From Branchiostoma floridae (Eukaryota; Chordata; Leptocardii; Amphioxiformes; Branchiostomatidae), in contig NW_023365724.1 in NCBI RefSeq assembly GCF_000003815.2, positions 1-55,050 on the forward strand: DNA of 55,050 bases, given 5' to 3'. Below, piece after piece: positions 1 to 11,200 of this stretch (positions are counted from its first letter, which is position 1; every line of letters starts with the position of its first letter). The position numbers were made by a program, and so were the translations under genes. The notes beneath the pieces were generated by a model. It was not told where the DNA came from, ran no database searches, and was given only the letters and a program-made list of their open reading frames with translations.

Positions 1-889
1 GAATTCTCCAACCCACTTGTTTGGAGAATGTCCCTACTCGGCCGGCTGACTCCCCTAGCGTACTGTATTTACTCTATTTGACCAATTTCTACAATTAGAC
101 CACCAAACCACGAAGCCTGGTAGAGGCTAACGCAAAGTTGCTACTTCGGGTGAATACGCTATCCCAGATATACACAGGTGCGGCCACACGGGACATGTAT
201 ATGTGTGCCGGATATATCCAGGTTTGGCAGTTTAAGGGTTAAAAAGTGCTCAACACATAATGAATGATATCAATATTTTTTCCTGTATTTTTACATAAAA
301 CGCAACCACAAAAAGTAGGCATTTTTTATACTGAAATGAATAGAAATCAGAAACCCATCAACGAGGTTTCGAACAGTTAATGCAATGATATATATTGAAA
401 AAAGTGCATAAAAATATGCGTTTTAGTTTGAAGTACAGTAAATGGGAAGCCGAACCTCACTGATGAAACCTAATTCAGTACTACAATGATAATAAAACAC
501 GTATATATGTATCGATAACCCAGCAAACAAGCATACTCTGGCCTGCTTTATATGATTGTTGATAGTTTGCTCTTATGATTATTTGTTTAGATTTAAATTA
601 AAATGCTTTTCCACACCTTTCGTTATACAGGGGCGATGCCCATCTCCATTACTATAGCCCTTGAGCCACACAGCTGTACAAGCACTACAGCAGGGGGCTG
701 TTCCACTGTTTTCGATATGGAATAAATCGTGCCACCTTTTTTATCATGGACCGTTATTTCTTGTGATACTGATATGTTGTGTTGGCTATGATATTGTAGA
801 CATGTTATATCTAAGCATGCGCCTGTCAAGACGTGGACGCATTTCATATGCTATATCCTTCAAAAGATCATCTGTATAGATAACTCTAC
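1..889. other. Intergenic, no gene seen
   Basis: AT-rich DNA with only short open frames that lack coding character, splice context or a recognisable motif. I see no RNA gene or clear repeat boundary here. Confidence 0.5.
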
Positions 890-1091
890 TTCACCTTTAT
901 CCGTGGGGTAGCCTATATCCGTTGTTTGCCAAAACAGCGCATTTAGGAATATCAAGTTGACGGACAGTTGTTTCAAATTGTCATATTTTCAAAGTATAGC
1001 AGTTTGAACTCACATTTCGTCAGCATAATAGCCCTAAATACCTTGATTTTGAAAGCAACAGATATAGGTTACCCTGCGGATAAAGGTGAAC
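890..1091. mobile_element. MITE with TTCACCTTTATCCG termini, copy 1
   Basis: A non-autonomous element of about 200 bp. The left end reads TTCACCTTTATCCG then GGGTAGCCTATATCCGTTG, and the right end is its near reverse complement, ending CGGATAAAGGTGAA. Related copies lie at about 2904-3052, 9518-9725 and 34748-34945, which supports a repeat family. A target duplication was not clear. It encodes nothing. Confidence 0.75.
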
Positions 1092-1633
1092 TAGCGTTAG
1101 GCCGAATCGAAACATCTTACGACACATCTAGTAGAATATGCTTACTTTTCCAAGCTAATATACCGATCCTATAGCTGTACCCACCTTCATCTATACGTAT
1201 AAATGCACAACAAACAAATAAACAAATGCAAACATTGACAGCCCTGTGACCGCTCTCTCTCTGGTTATACAGACGACTACCGTTCTCCCATTGCTTGAGC
1301 TCCTAATCGTGATGGACAATCTGGATCGGTCTATTAACGTCTGTACGCAGCAGTGTTGTTTGTAGCGAAGGGCCAGCCCAGTGTAATCATTAATTACAAT
1401 AATCACGTATTGAGGATGCACGACCCGTCACTCCACTCATGTCAATCTTGTATTATCAACAATCCGATGTCCATGTGGCCGCTTTACAGTTGATTTTCCA
1501 ATTAGGCCACAGCAAGGAGCTTTCATCAACACTCATTGTATGGCCACAGCAAGTAAATTTTATGGATGGCAACCTTAGTAGAATGGAAACATAGTGAGAT
1601 AGGACGAAAAAAATAAAGATGAATAGGTACAAA

Positions 1634-1909
1634 TAGGGGTGGGTACCGGTACAGAATATTCAGGTCCAGGTCCGGTTCAGGTCCATTGGATGAGGTCCGG
1701 GTTTGGACCTAAACCTGCACCTGGTTCAGTATGAGAGAACTTGTGAATGGACGATGCTAAAAAAATGGTCCATTTGTAACAAACAAATCTGTTTTGTAGA
1801 GTATTCGACTCCCACTGGCGTCTCAAAATACTACAAGGCTAACTACCTCTGCATTGACTGTAAAACTTGGTAGAAGTGACTATAGACTCTACTCTACTTC
1901 GCTCTGTTA
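1634..1909. repeat. Interspersed repeat (GGTACCGGTACAG family), cut by gap
   Basis: This stretch matches 43806-44100 in order: GGTACCRGTACAGAA, several AGGTCC/GGTCCGG motifs, GACTCCCACTG, AAGGCTAACT, GACTGTA and a CTCTACTTGACTTCGC-like end. Identity is moderate. The right side runs into the N gap, so its true end is unknown. No protein is encoded. Confidence 0.6.
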
Positions 1910-2851
1910 NNNNNNNNNNNNNNNNNNNNNNNNNNNNNNNNNNNNNNNNNNNNNNNNNNNNNNNNNNNNNNNNNNNNNNNNNNNNNNNNNNNNNNNNNNN
2001 NNNNNNNNNNNNNNNNNNNNNNNNNNNNNNNNNNNNNNNNNNNNNNNNNNNNNNNNNNNNNNNNNNNNNNNNNNNNNNNNNNNNNNNNNNNNNNNNNNNN
2101 NNNNNNNNNNNNNNNNNNNNNNNNNNNNNNNNNNNNNNNNNNNNNNNNNNNNNNNNNNNNNNNNNNNNNNNNNNNNNNNNNNNNNNNNNNNNNNNNNNNN
2201 NNNNNNNNNNNNNNNNNNNNNNNNNNNNNNNNNNNNNNNNNNNNNNNNNNNNNNNNNNNNNNNNNNNNNNNNNNNNNNNNNNNNNNNNNNNNNNNNNNNN
2301 NNNNNNNNNNNNNNNNNNNNNNNNNNNNNNNNNNNNNNNNNNNNNNNNNNNNNNNNNNNNNNNNNNNNNNNNNNNNNNNNNNNNNNNNNNNNNNNNNNNN
2401 NNNNNNNNNNNNNNNNNNNNNNNNNNNNNNNNNNNNNNNNNNNNNNNNNNNNNNNNNNNNNNNNNNNNNNNNNNNNNNNNNNNNNNNNNNNNNNNNNNNN
2501 NNNNNNNNNNNNNNNNNNNNNNNNNNNNNNNNNNNNNNNNNNNNNNNNNNNNNNNNNNNNNNNNNNNNNNNNNNNNNNNNNNNNNNNNNNNNNNNNNNNN
2601 NNNNNNNNNNNNNNNNNNNNNNNNNNNNNNNNNNNNNNNNNNNNNNNNNNNNNNNNNNNNNNNNNNNNNNNNNNNNNNNNNNNNNNNNNNNNNNNNNNNN
2701 NNNNNNNNNNNNNNNNNNNNNNNNNNNNNNNNNNNNNNNNNNNNNNNNNNNNNNNNNNNNNNNNNNNNNNNNNNNNNNNNNNNNNNNNNNNNNNNNNNNN
2801 NNNNNNNNNNNNNNNNNNNNNNNNNNNNNNNNNNNNNNNNNNNNNNNNNNN
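1910..2851. other. Assembly gap (942 N)
   Basis: A run of N. Any open frame reported across it is meaningless. Confidence 0.99.
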
Positions 2852-2903
2852 GTAATCCTGATTTAACCCCAGTTCAGTTTTAAATGCATGTCCAGAAATG
2901 GAC

Positions 2904-3052
2904 GTATTTTCACTTTTGTCCGCTGGGTAGCATATTTCCGTTGTTTTTGGTAGGTTCAAATTGTAATATTTTGAAACTGATTCCATCCATTAATACCGTT
3001 TTCTTAAACAACAGATATAGCCCCCCCCCCCCCCCCCCCGATAAAGGTGAAC
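2904..3052. mobile_element. MITE with TTCACCTTTATCCG termini, degraded copy 2
   Basis: The left end reads TTCACTTTTGTCCGCTGGGT. The right end is GATAAAGGTGAAC, preceded by ACAGATATAG as in copy 1. A homopolymer run of about 19 C replaces the usual GGTTACCCTGCG between these blocks, either an expansion or a base-calling artefact. Confidence 0.6.
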
Positions 3053-3444
3053 TAACGTTGTTTGTTTGTTTGTGCCTTTATCTCAACTCGATATACTCCA
3101 TCGGCCTTCAAGGCCGCTTTTCGTGGAGGTCGAGCTTGCATGGAGGAATTGAGGGGTCAACTAATCATATTAATATTAACACAAAATTTGTATTGATCAT
3201 ACAGAGAATAAAGGAATGCTAAATATACATCATCATCGTTCGGCTGCAGCGAAAGAATACTAATAATGAAAACAAATAATAATCATTAGCTCGTTGATTC
3301 CATACTCGTTCGTGGATCGCTACCGTGTCACTAGTCTTTGAAACTAGAGATTGAGGTTGCAGCTCTGGCTTCTGGTACTAGTGAATTCCAAAGAAGTGAA
3401 CCAGAGTAAGCTAGTGATCGTCTGTAGACCTCTCTCACTGGCTT
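3053..3444. other. Intergenic, no gene seen
   Basis: No supported gene, RNA or repeat boundary in this stretch. Confidence 0.4.
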
Positions 3445-3761
3445 AAGGTGGGGTCACACCTGCGTATATATCTAAGTCCATATGAGGCGCGCGTGGGAGT
3501 ATTTGCCTCCACCAGGCTCCACAGGTCGTTGCAAAATTAATAGAAATTGGACAAACGTAAACAGGTAACATATCAGACGAGTTAGCTGGATCGCTAACCA
3601 TACTTCTTATTCAGCTAACTCATCTGGCATGTTATGTATCTATATTTGTCCAATTTGTACTATTTTTCCCGCGACCTGCACATGTGGAGTCTGGAAGAGA
3701 CTAAGAGCTTCATACGCACCTAAAACGGACTTGAATATATACGCATGTGAGACCCCACCTT
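3445..3761. mobile_element. Foldback MITE, about 317 bp
   Basis: Nearly the whole element is an inverted repeat. The left arm starts AAGGTGGGGTCACACCTGCG and continues with TATATATCTAAGTCC. The right arm ends with GGACTTGAATATATACGCAT followed by GTGAGACCCCACCTT. The inner arms also pair (CAGACGAGTTAGCTG with CAGCTAACTCATCTG, AAATTGGACAAA with TTTGTCCAATTT). Flanks read TTAA and TTTA, a possible target duplication. The open frames inside it are by-products of the repeat. Confidence 0.75.
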
Positions 3762-5101
3762 TACGTACTAATAAAAGATCGAAAGCACTACGTCTGCTGG
3801 TCCTGACTGATGTCCCTGCAGTTGTGTGCTGCGATATTGAATTGTCGAGAACTTCAAACAGTACCAACCACCCCAACTTTTTCATTCTAATTGTTAATGA
3901 TATAGAAATAATATGTTAGTCTCATTATATTCACGTTGAAATAATCTAAGAACAAAATGTTGTCCAACATTCATAAACGTAACAAAATGTTGTGTTTCTG
4001 GTAAACCGATTGACCCTTGCAAAAAAATGACTGGCCATAGCTTTTTTGAAGCCACTGGCAAATTGTAACAAAGGACATCTTTATGACTAATCTTAGGACA
4101 GACTTCTTGTATTTTAGAATCCGTGAACATTTTTGCTTTGAACAGATGATGTGAGAATGTGTTTCAAACTTTGTTCTTCTTTGATTATTTTGTTAAATAC
4201 TTACACTTGTTCAATGTATTATCTGCATAATTTCAATATGTTGAAAATATCAGTGCCCTGATGCATTTCAATTTTACATTGCTAATCTGTATTTGTTGGC
4301 TCATTTCGCCTGAGATCTTTCTAATAAAGAGAATCCCGACCTACCGACTCGAATTTTTCAGAAATACAACTGGAAACAACATTTGTATGCTAGGCCTTAC
4401 TCAAATATCAGAAGGATCTTCACAAAGACGTGTTCAAAAGGAGCCTATTATAGACTACTGCTCTTTTGAGTTGATGCACAAGGCTTATCTTCTTTAGCGT
4501 ATGATATGTGTTTTTATGTGGGGTTCCGACTACTCTCTCTTCGCAGGCGGTAGCTGAATATAACGATAACCTAATAGACAGACCTGAATTGCAAGGGTCT
4601 GGAGAGGCTGCCATTCGACAATAACCATATAAAGTGACCTCAATACAACAGACATTGCCCCAAGTGCTGCCAGGACTGTAGGTTTTGAACCACTCATACC
4701 GGGAAGGGCCCCTGTTCTTTTTGGTAAGTGAGGAGAGTTCTTTAACGTACTCTAGGTGTGACTCTCCAAATATTTAACCTATCTGAGGACAGTCCTAACT
4801 GAAGATATGTACTCATTTCCACCTGAGTGAAGTGAGGAAAGTGCTTTTCCAAAGAGCACTAGATGAGTAGCATATCAACGGATTCTAATCTAGGACCTCT
4901 GGGTTATGGGCCAAGCGCTTGGCAGTTATGTCACATGACACTTTCAACTGCAAATTAGTTCCAATAAAAATAAAGTCTCTCTCAAATCAGATTCACCTTC
5001 AAGTCGTGACTAACATTAAATTCTCTTCACTGCTTAGCAGAGGTGTCTCCATCTTTGGTCTTCTTCTCTTTCGGTCCCATTCAGTTTGAGAGCTAATGAC
5101 A
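3762..5101. other. Intergenic, no gene seen
   Basis: Several short open frames are present on both strands, but none has splice-site support, a motif or biased composition. No repeat boundary was clear. Confidence 0.45.
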
Positions 5102-5162
5102 TTGACTTTAAATGTTATTCTATCATTTTAAGTTAAAATGATAGAATAACATTTAAAGTCAA
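5102..5162. repeat. Perfect 61-bp palindrome, 29-bp arms
   Basis: Positions 5102-5130 are exactly reverse-complementary to 5134-5162, leaving the three bases AGT between them. The arms are AT-rich (TTGACTTTAAATG outermost). Transcribed, it would make a 29-bp hairpin with almost no loop. It could be a collapsed foldback element or a replication-derived palindrome. The tiny loop and very low GC argue against a standard microRNA precursor. Confidence 0.9.
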
Positions 5163-7309
5163 ATAAAACTTTTCATCAATTTTCTGTCATAAGTTCAGAT
5201 TTTTTGGAAGGACAGTTTTTGTCCACCGTAACTTATGAAAAGCAAACTTCCATGCTGGGGCGGAGGGAAAGGTCCGGGAGACAACCATGCGGCACAAGTA
5301 AAACTTAGAGCAAAACAAAGAAGAATTCACACAGACAATTTACACATCACATCTTGAATATATATAATATATACCCTCATATGGTGTTAGAACTAAACAA
5401 TTCATGTGACTTGTGCCCAATCAACTACATTTCTGGTATGAACAGTACAAAGGCACTATAACAGTCTGTTCAGGTGGAAGACCTCTTTAAAAATATAAAC
5501 TGAAATAATTGTGACTGACAGCAAGTTTGTAATAACTATGTTAACACAAGACTAAAGCATCTCTTAGTTTCCAATATACAGTGTTTGGGTAACGTGCGGT
5601 TACCTTTCATGGTGGTGGAAGTCGCACTGGACAGTGGTCGACATATATAGAAATCGTAATGCTTACGTCTGTGGGAAAATTCAAGGGACCGCCAAAAAGC
5701 GGTTGTAGTGGTCAGTGGGTCATTATGCAGACTGAGGTGGTCAGTAGACCAGGTTTGACTGTAGCGAGATGCTCATTCAAAGTGGAACATTGGTACAATC
5801 TACAACAAGTTACACTCTACCCTGGAAGCCAGAGAAATGTGGGCCCTTGCCTAGGGCCCCTAGCCACATGCCCCATATGTCAGGCTTCAACTGAAGACCA
5901 CAGACTTGACTGCCCTGCAAGACTTGGGAAGGCCATAATCATTTGTCACCGTGAACGCACAACGTCTATGCGAAGGACGAGTGACACAAAATTGTCGCCA
6001 TTCCAGAGTACCGCGGGCTGGCGTAACATCGCGAACCTGCTGGATTTGATTTACGGGGCATGTCGCTAGGGGCCCCGGCAAAATCCTGGCTGTAGTCTAA
6101 GTAGTAAGTTACAACCATGTTTTGTGCCATCAGTAAATGAGAAGTTATCAGAGTTAGGCGCAGGCCCTGGCTTTGCCAATATACATATACCCTACATGGC
6201 CTCGCACAGTGTATTGGGTCGTTTGATTTCAAAGTGCTTAGATGACAACAAACAACAATAGATTGTCCTCTGATATCCAGCACCTCAATGTATGAGCTTG
6301 TACAGATTATAATATGTCAAACAATCTTTTTGAAGTGTTAAGTATCAGTGCCTTGTTGAGGTAGCTAGAATTACACTTGAAAACAAACTGCAGTTTTAAC
6401 ACCCTTCTATCAAGTTTTTAAGTAATAAGGCAGAGGAAAAAATGTTGTGTTTCCAAATTACCAGACGGCCTCTAGCAAAAACCTACCAACATGTCTCTTT
6501 AGGGGGTAACGGTCGCAAGGGACATAAAATTTTTGATTTAACATGACATCTCGGGGATGAAAACATTGTAGAATGATCACATTCCAACATGTTTACACAT
6601 GTAAGCTTTGGACCCCTTTTATACCAGGATTTGAGAATCTTAACTCCTCCAGGCACTGTACAGATTAGTCTGGATAAATCCCTTGCATGTTTGATTCTTT
6701 GAATCCAAATCCCGGCACAGATGAGGTCTAAGGCCAAACAGATCTAATTAACTGGTTCTTGGAATCGCCCACTCCTATTTTCCAAAAAAAAAGGAACTGC
6801 CATACTGCCCAACCAGTAAATGTTTACCATTAAATTACCATTAAGTCATTGAACAACCTTCCAGTACTGTTACAGTAACTTATATTGGCCTAAGTTTTAA
6901 CTTTAAAAGATTTGTAAAATGTGGGCACATTTATCTATCATTGCTGTAGAATTTTTTATCCATGAAGGACACAAACACAAACTGTTCTTTTGATAATTTT
7001 CGACAAAAAGGTGTAGCTACTGTACAGTGGTAGTGTTGACTTGCTTTTTACAAGCTGAAAACTTGTTATCCTTTATGTTTTGTAGAACCCAGACTTTTTG
7101 AAAATAATTTCTTTTTTAAACTTTCTTCATCCTGATGGACCCCAATATTTGTTTTTTGCTCTTTTTTTAAGATTAAAAACAAACAACAAGAACCAAGAAA
7201 TCAAATTTGTATAGCCTTAGTGGTAGAAGATACACTACACCATATCCCAGAGAAGTTCCTAACACTGTTCTACAATAACCCAGAAAGGTGTGGAGTGGAC
7301 GTGGTCAGA
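5163..7309. other. Non-coding, no gene seen; weak MITE relic near 5655-5766
   Basis: No convincing exon. Around 5655-5766 the words AATTCAAGGGACCGCC, GTGGTCAGT and CAGGTTTGACTGTA resemble the mariner-like MITE that is intact at 8459-8640, so this is probably a decayed copy. The upper end may include the distal 3' UTR of the selenoprotein gene, but I found no clear polyadenylation signal on the minus strand. Confidence 0.4.
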
Positions 7310-7390
7310 GTGGCCTTCCTGTGGTTGGTCAGAAGCAGGCCCCTGGAGGATTCCGTTTCAGGCCGCCTCGTCATGAACAGGATTCGCCAC
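7310..7390 (-). promoter_or_regulatory. SECIS element in the selenoprotein W 3' UTR
   Basis: Read on the minus strand, the sequence folds as a eukaryotic SECIS. Helix I is GTGGC/GCCAC plus TCCTGT/ACAGGA around a small internal loop. The quartet is ATGA on the 5' side and TGA on the 3' side. Helix II is GAGGC/GCTTC (one G-U pair) plus GGCC/GGCC. The apical loop carries AAA 12 nucleotides after ATGA, the expected spacing for the conserved adenines. A possible GGA/TCC mini-stem follows, as in form 2 SECIS. It lies about 880 nt downstream of the selenoprotein W stop on the same strand, the position needed to recode the TGA at 11769-11771. Its existence is inferred by hand folding. Confidence 0.85.
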
Positions 7391-8267
7391 ACATGAACAA
7401 GTCCACGGTCACCTGCCAAAAATAATTTCATCAGGTTGGTAGAACATATAGGACATTAGTTCTTTTACAAAACAGTCATGTCTTTCCTGCTTAATATGTT
7501 TCAATGCCTATCAGACATTTTCCTCAGAAATTCTAACTGGAGTGCTCAGCTTCTTGCTGCTACATGTGGTCAAGGTAGGTGGTGCTTTTGTGGTTGGAAC
7601 GCAATCTCAAAGATGGCTAAGTTCGTATCCCCCCTCATCCCGGTTCATCACTGGGATTGATTTTCTCATTCATATAGCTGCTGGAAGCAGCACTCCAGTC
7701 CAAAGCTCTGAGAAAAATGTCTGACTATACATTGATATGTTAGCAAGTGAGACTTAGACTTACTTAAAAAGAAAACTCCAATATTCAACAGTCACCAAGT
7801 TAGGGGCACTGTTACAACCAGGAGCACATTACTGATGCAGACTTTTAAGTACTAATGTCACCTAAAGTCAACATTTCCTGATCGCATTCAGCCACAACAG
7901 TACTACTCCATTTGCGTAAAATGCTTACTGTTGCTCAAATTTTTCAGTAACAATGATTTGTCTATTTTTTTTTACTCTCAATTCCTTCTTTCATGACCTT
8001 CAAACAAGATCAGGGCTGTCGCCAGTTTAGAATTTTTTCCTGTCTCACTCATTGTTTGGGAGACCATTTTGTCAATTTTCTTTGTTAAATCTGTCAGTTT
8101 CATGTCCTGAAGTTCAGATTTTTGGACGGATGGGGCAAAATTTTTGTCCATCCAAATTGGCCCTGGGCAAGATGATTAGGCAATACAATTTTTAACATCT
8201 TTGTAGGACAAATTGTACTTGGTACCTTTCTGGGGTTGGACCAGCAGCAGAGGCAGTACAACCACCT
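7391..8267 (-). other. Probable 3' UTR of the selenoprotein W gene
   Basis: This interval joins the TAA stop at 8268-8270 to the SECIS, so it should be transcribed as 3' UTR if no 3'-UTR intron intervenes. Short open frames on the plus strand around 7478-7724 have no support. A weak shared word (AAGTTCAGATTTTTTGGA-like) occurs near 5200 and near 8110, a diffuse repeat. Confidence 0.55.
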
Positions 8268-11200
8268 TTACTTCTTCAGCTCTGCTTCGATCCCCTGGAC
8301 AATACGGTCCATCTTCTGCTTGCTGTCCACATAACCATCTCCGTTCTGTTGGGACAAATAATCAGTAAGGTAACATTTTCAAGCTAACACATGAAGTTTA
8401 CCTTCACATGGTCTACTTGAACAAACTTCTGCTATGTTTTCTAAACCTTACTTGAACATACAGTCAAACCTGTATTAGGGGCCACCTCTACAGAGGGGCC
8501 ACTTGTCCATAGTGGCCAATTTTTGTCGGTCCCTTGGGTATTTTATCTACAAGTTGCCACCTCTATACAGAGGCCACCTGTCTATAGTGGCCACATTCAT
8601 ACGGTCCCTTGAGTGGCCACTATAGACAGGTTTGACTGTATTTCATATACACGGTGACCAGCCCCTCCAGCTGTCCTTCCACTTGCTACATTATGTAATC
8701 AAACACCACAGGGTGTCTGCTACTTTACCAGCAACCATGGTGATACCCACCTGGTCCAGGTCAATCACCTCATTTGTTTTGAACAGAAGATGAAGAAGAA
8801 CATTAAGTTTTGTCTCTGGGAAGGTTAAAATAAGAAAAGACTTCTTGAGAGAAGGTTAGAATAAAAAAAGACCTCTTGAAGTTAAGCTTGTGGAATTACA
8901 GCCTTTGTAAGATAAGCCCTGCTCATTTTGGGTCGGTTACTGATAATACACAGAGTCCTCCCCAGAGGATGGAATAACGGAGGCCCTCCACTATACTCCT
9001 AGCCCAGCTCCACTATACTCCTAGCCCAGCTCCACAATACTCCTTTTAAAATTTAGTATGTTTCTTCCCTATTTTCTTGGTTAGTTTTGCTAAAATTAAT
9101 GAAAATTCACAGGTTTTTGTGCCAAGTGGTATCACTTTTCCAGTCTGCATTGTCTGCAAAAACTTGTGAATGGGGGACGATCAAAACATTTTGCCACTTC
9201 ACAACAAAGGAATCACAATAATATATCATACTTGTAGTACTTGACACCCTCTGTCGTTGCAAAATAAACCCATTTTCATGAAAGCGCAGCGCGTTGGTTC
9301 AGGTTATTTTTGCCAGCCCCTCCACTATATACTAAAAAATTCTGGGGAGAACCCTGGATAATACATGACTTAGTCCTCGCTCAGTCACATTAAGTCAAAC
9401 CTGCCTCGAGCACTGATGTTTCTGACATAGAAAGAAGTAAAGCCAAAAAGGCACCTACTAGTAGGTTAGTTTATTTCAGTCCTATTCAAGTATCCTGTAA
9501 CCTTTGTGGCTGCTAATTCACTTAAAAGCTAATGCATTTCAAAACTGGGTGTTTAGGGATATCAAGTTGACAGTCAGACTGGTTCTAAATGCCATTTGGA
9601 TATAGGTTGCATTTATAATATGGAAATATCTAAAATATTGAAATTTGGAACAACAGTCTGTTGACTTGATATCCCTAAGTACCATAAATAATGGACAAAG
9701 GTTACCACTTGGATAAAGGTGAACTTAGCATGAGCTTTACATAGTGACAATTGAGTAGAGTAAAAAAAAACAAGAAGAAGCTTCAGTTAGAGTTTTTTTC
9801 AGGCATTAACAGCATTTTTGATGTGATAACGGTTTTCAATGGTGAAAAGTTTAAAAGTCTCTTACCTTCTTGGAGTGCAGCAGTGGACCCCCGACAACCT
9901 GCACCTCCAACCAGCCAGTGATGGTAGGGGTGCTCTCACCTACCTACAGAACGTAGGAAACAAAGTACTGTCAAATGCATATACAGTAAAAGTTGACAGG
10001 ATTTGACTTTGCAACTAAGAAAGAAAATGAGGTATCTGTGGAGTTTTTGAGTTTGTGATATATATAGTGCTATAGCATGCCCGTAGCCAGGATTTTTCTT
10101 TGGGGGGGGGGGGTCTTTTTAGTACTTGAGGGACCATTGAGCGACGCAGGCGCGAGACTCACGCCAAAGGCGTGAGCTGCCTAGGGGGGTCCAGGGGCAT
10201 GCTCCCCCTGAAAAATTGAAATCTTGACCCTCTGAAACGCTCTTTCCTGCATTTTGACAGGCAAAATTTGCTGGACAACTCCGACAAGTTTAATGGAATC
10301 ACTATTGAAATGCACAAGGCTTTCGGTGTAAGTCTTTTTTCACCTGGCTACAGGCATGTATAGTCCCATACTGCACAGTAATGGAAAGTTGGAAAACAGG
10401 TGCCTTTACGGACAGCCTGAGCTGCAAAACCACCTACTATAGCAACTGCGCAAGGGTGCTGTAGACAACAGAACAGTTGCTTTTGGAAGTTACTGCGTGA
10501 CCAAATCTACCCTCTGGGTATGTAGTACTTCGTATTATATATATTCTCAATGATCAAAGATCAGGTCTGTTCAATTTGTGCCTTAGCTAGTATTCACAAA
10601 TCTTCATCATAACAGGCCATTTTCAACACATCTTTGAACAAGGTATAGTAGTACGTTTATGTCACACTTAGATAAGGGGTAGGCAGGCAGCAGACAGAAT
10701 AAAATCATTTGCACATTACCACCATGAAAATTGTGAGTGTGAACATAAAACCAACCCAAACATTTCTGAATTTACAGTATCTAGAGAAGATTATTATATT
10801 CAGACATATACAATGTGGTCGATGTTCAGAATAAAGAGATGTTAAATATCCTATGACTAGGTATCAGAATTATTCCCCTTTCCACTACAGGCTGTGACCA
10901 CTGAGTGACCACTGGGTGACCGTTGAGTGACCACTGTCCCCAGATACTTGAAAGACTGCTCAATGAATTTCATTGACAAAAATAGAATTTTTACACGCTT
11001 TAATAGTTTCTTGTCTTATAAATAATACAATTGTATTGTGCTGATTTGTGCATAATATTCATATCATGAAGTAAAGGGTCATACAAACATATTTTGGTGC
11101 TCAACAATTACATGTACTTATTCTATGGTGGAATTGGCCAGTTAAATAAACAAACAGAAACAGATACTTACTATCTTAACGTCATCCTGGAAGATATCCT

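Noticed and set aside
1854-2986. Long open frames of 330-360 codons
   Set aside because: They consist almost wholly of N.
5102-5162. MicroRNA precursor
   Set aside because: Perfect pairing, almost no loop and very low GC do not fit a normal precursor.
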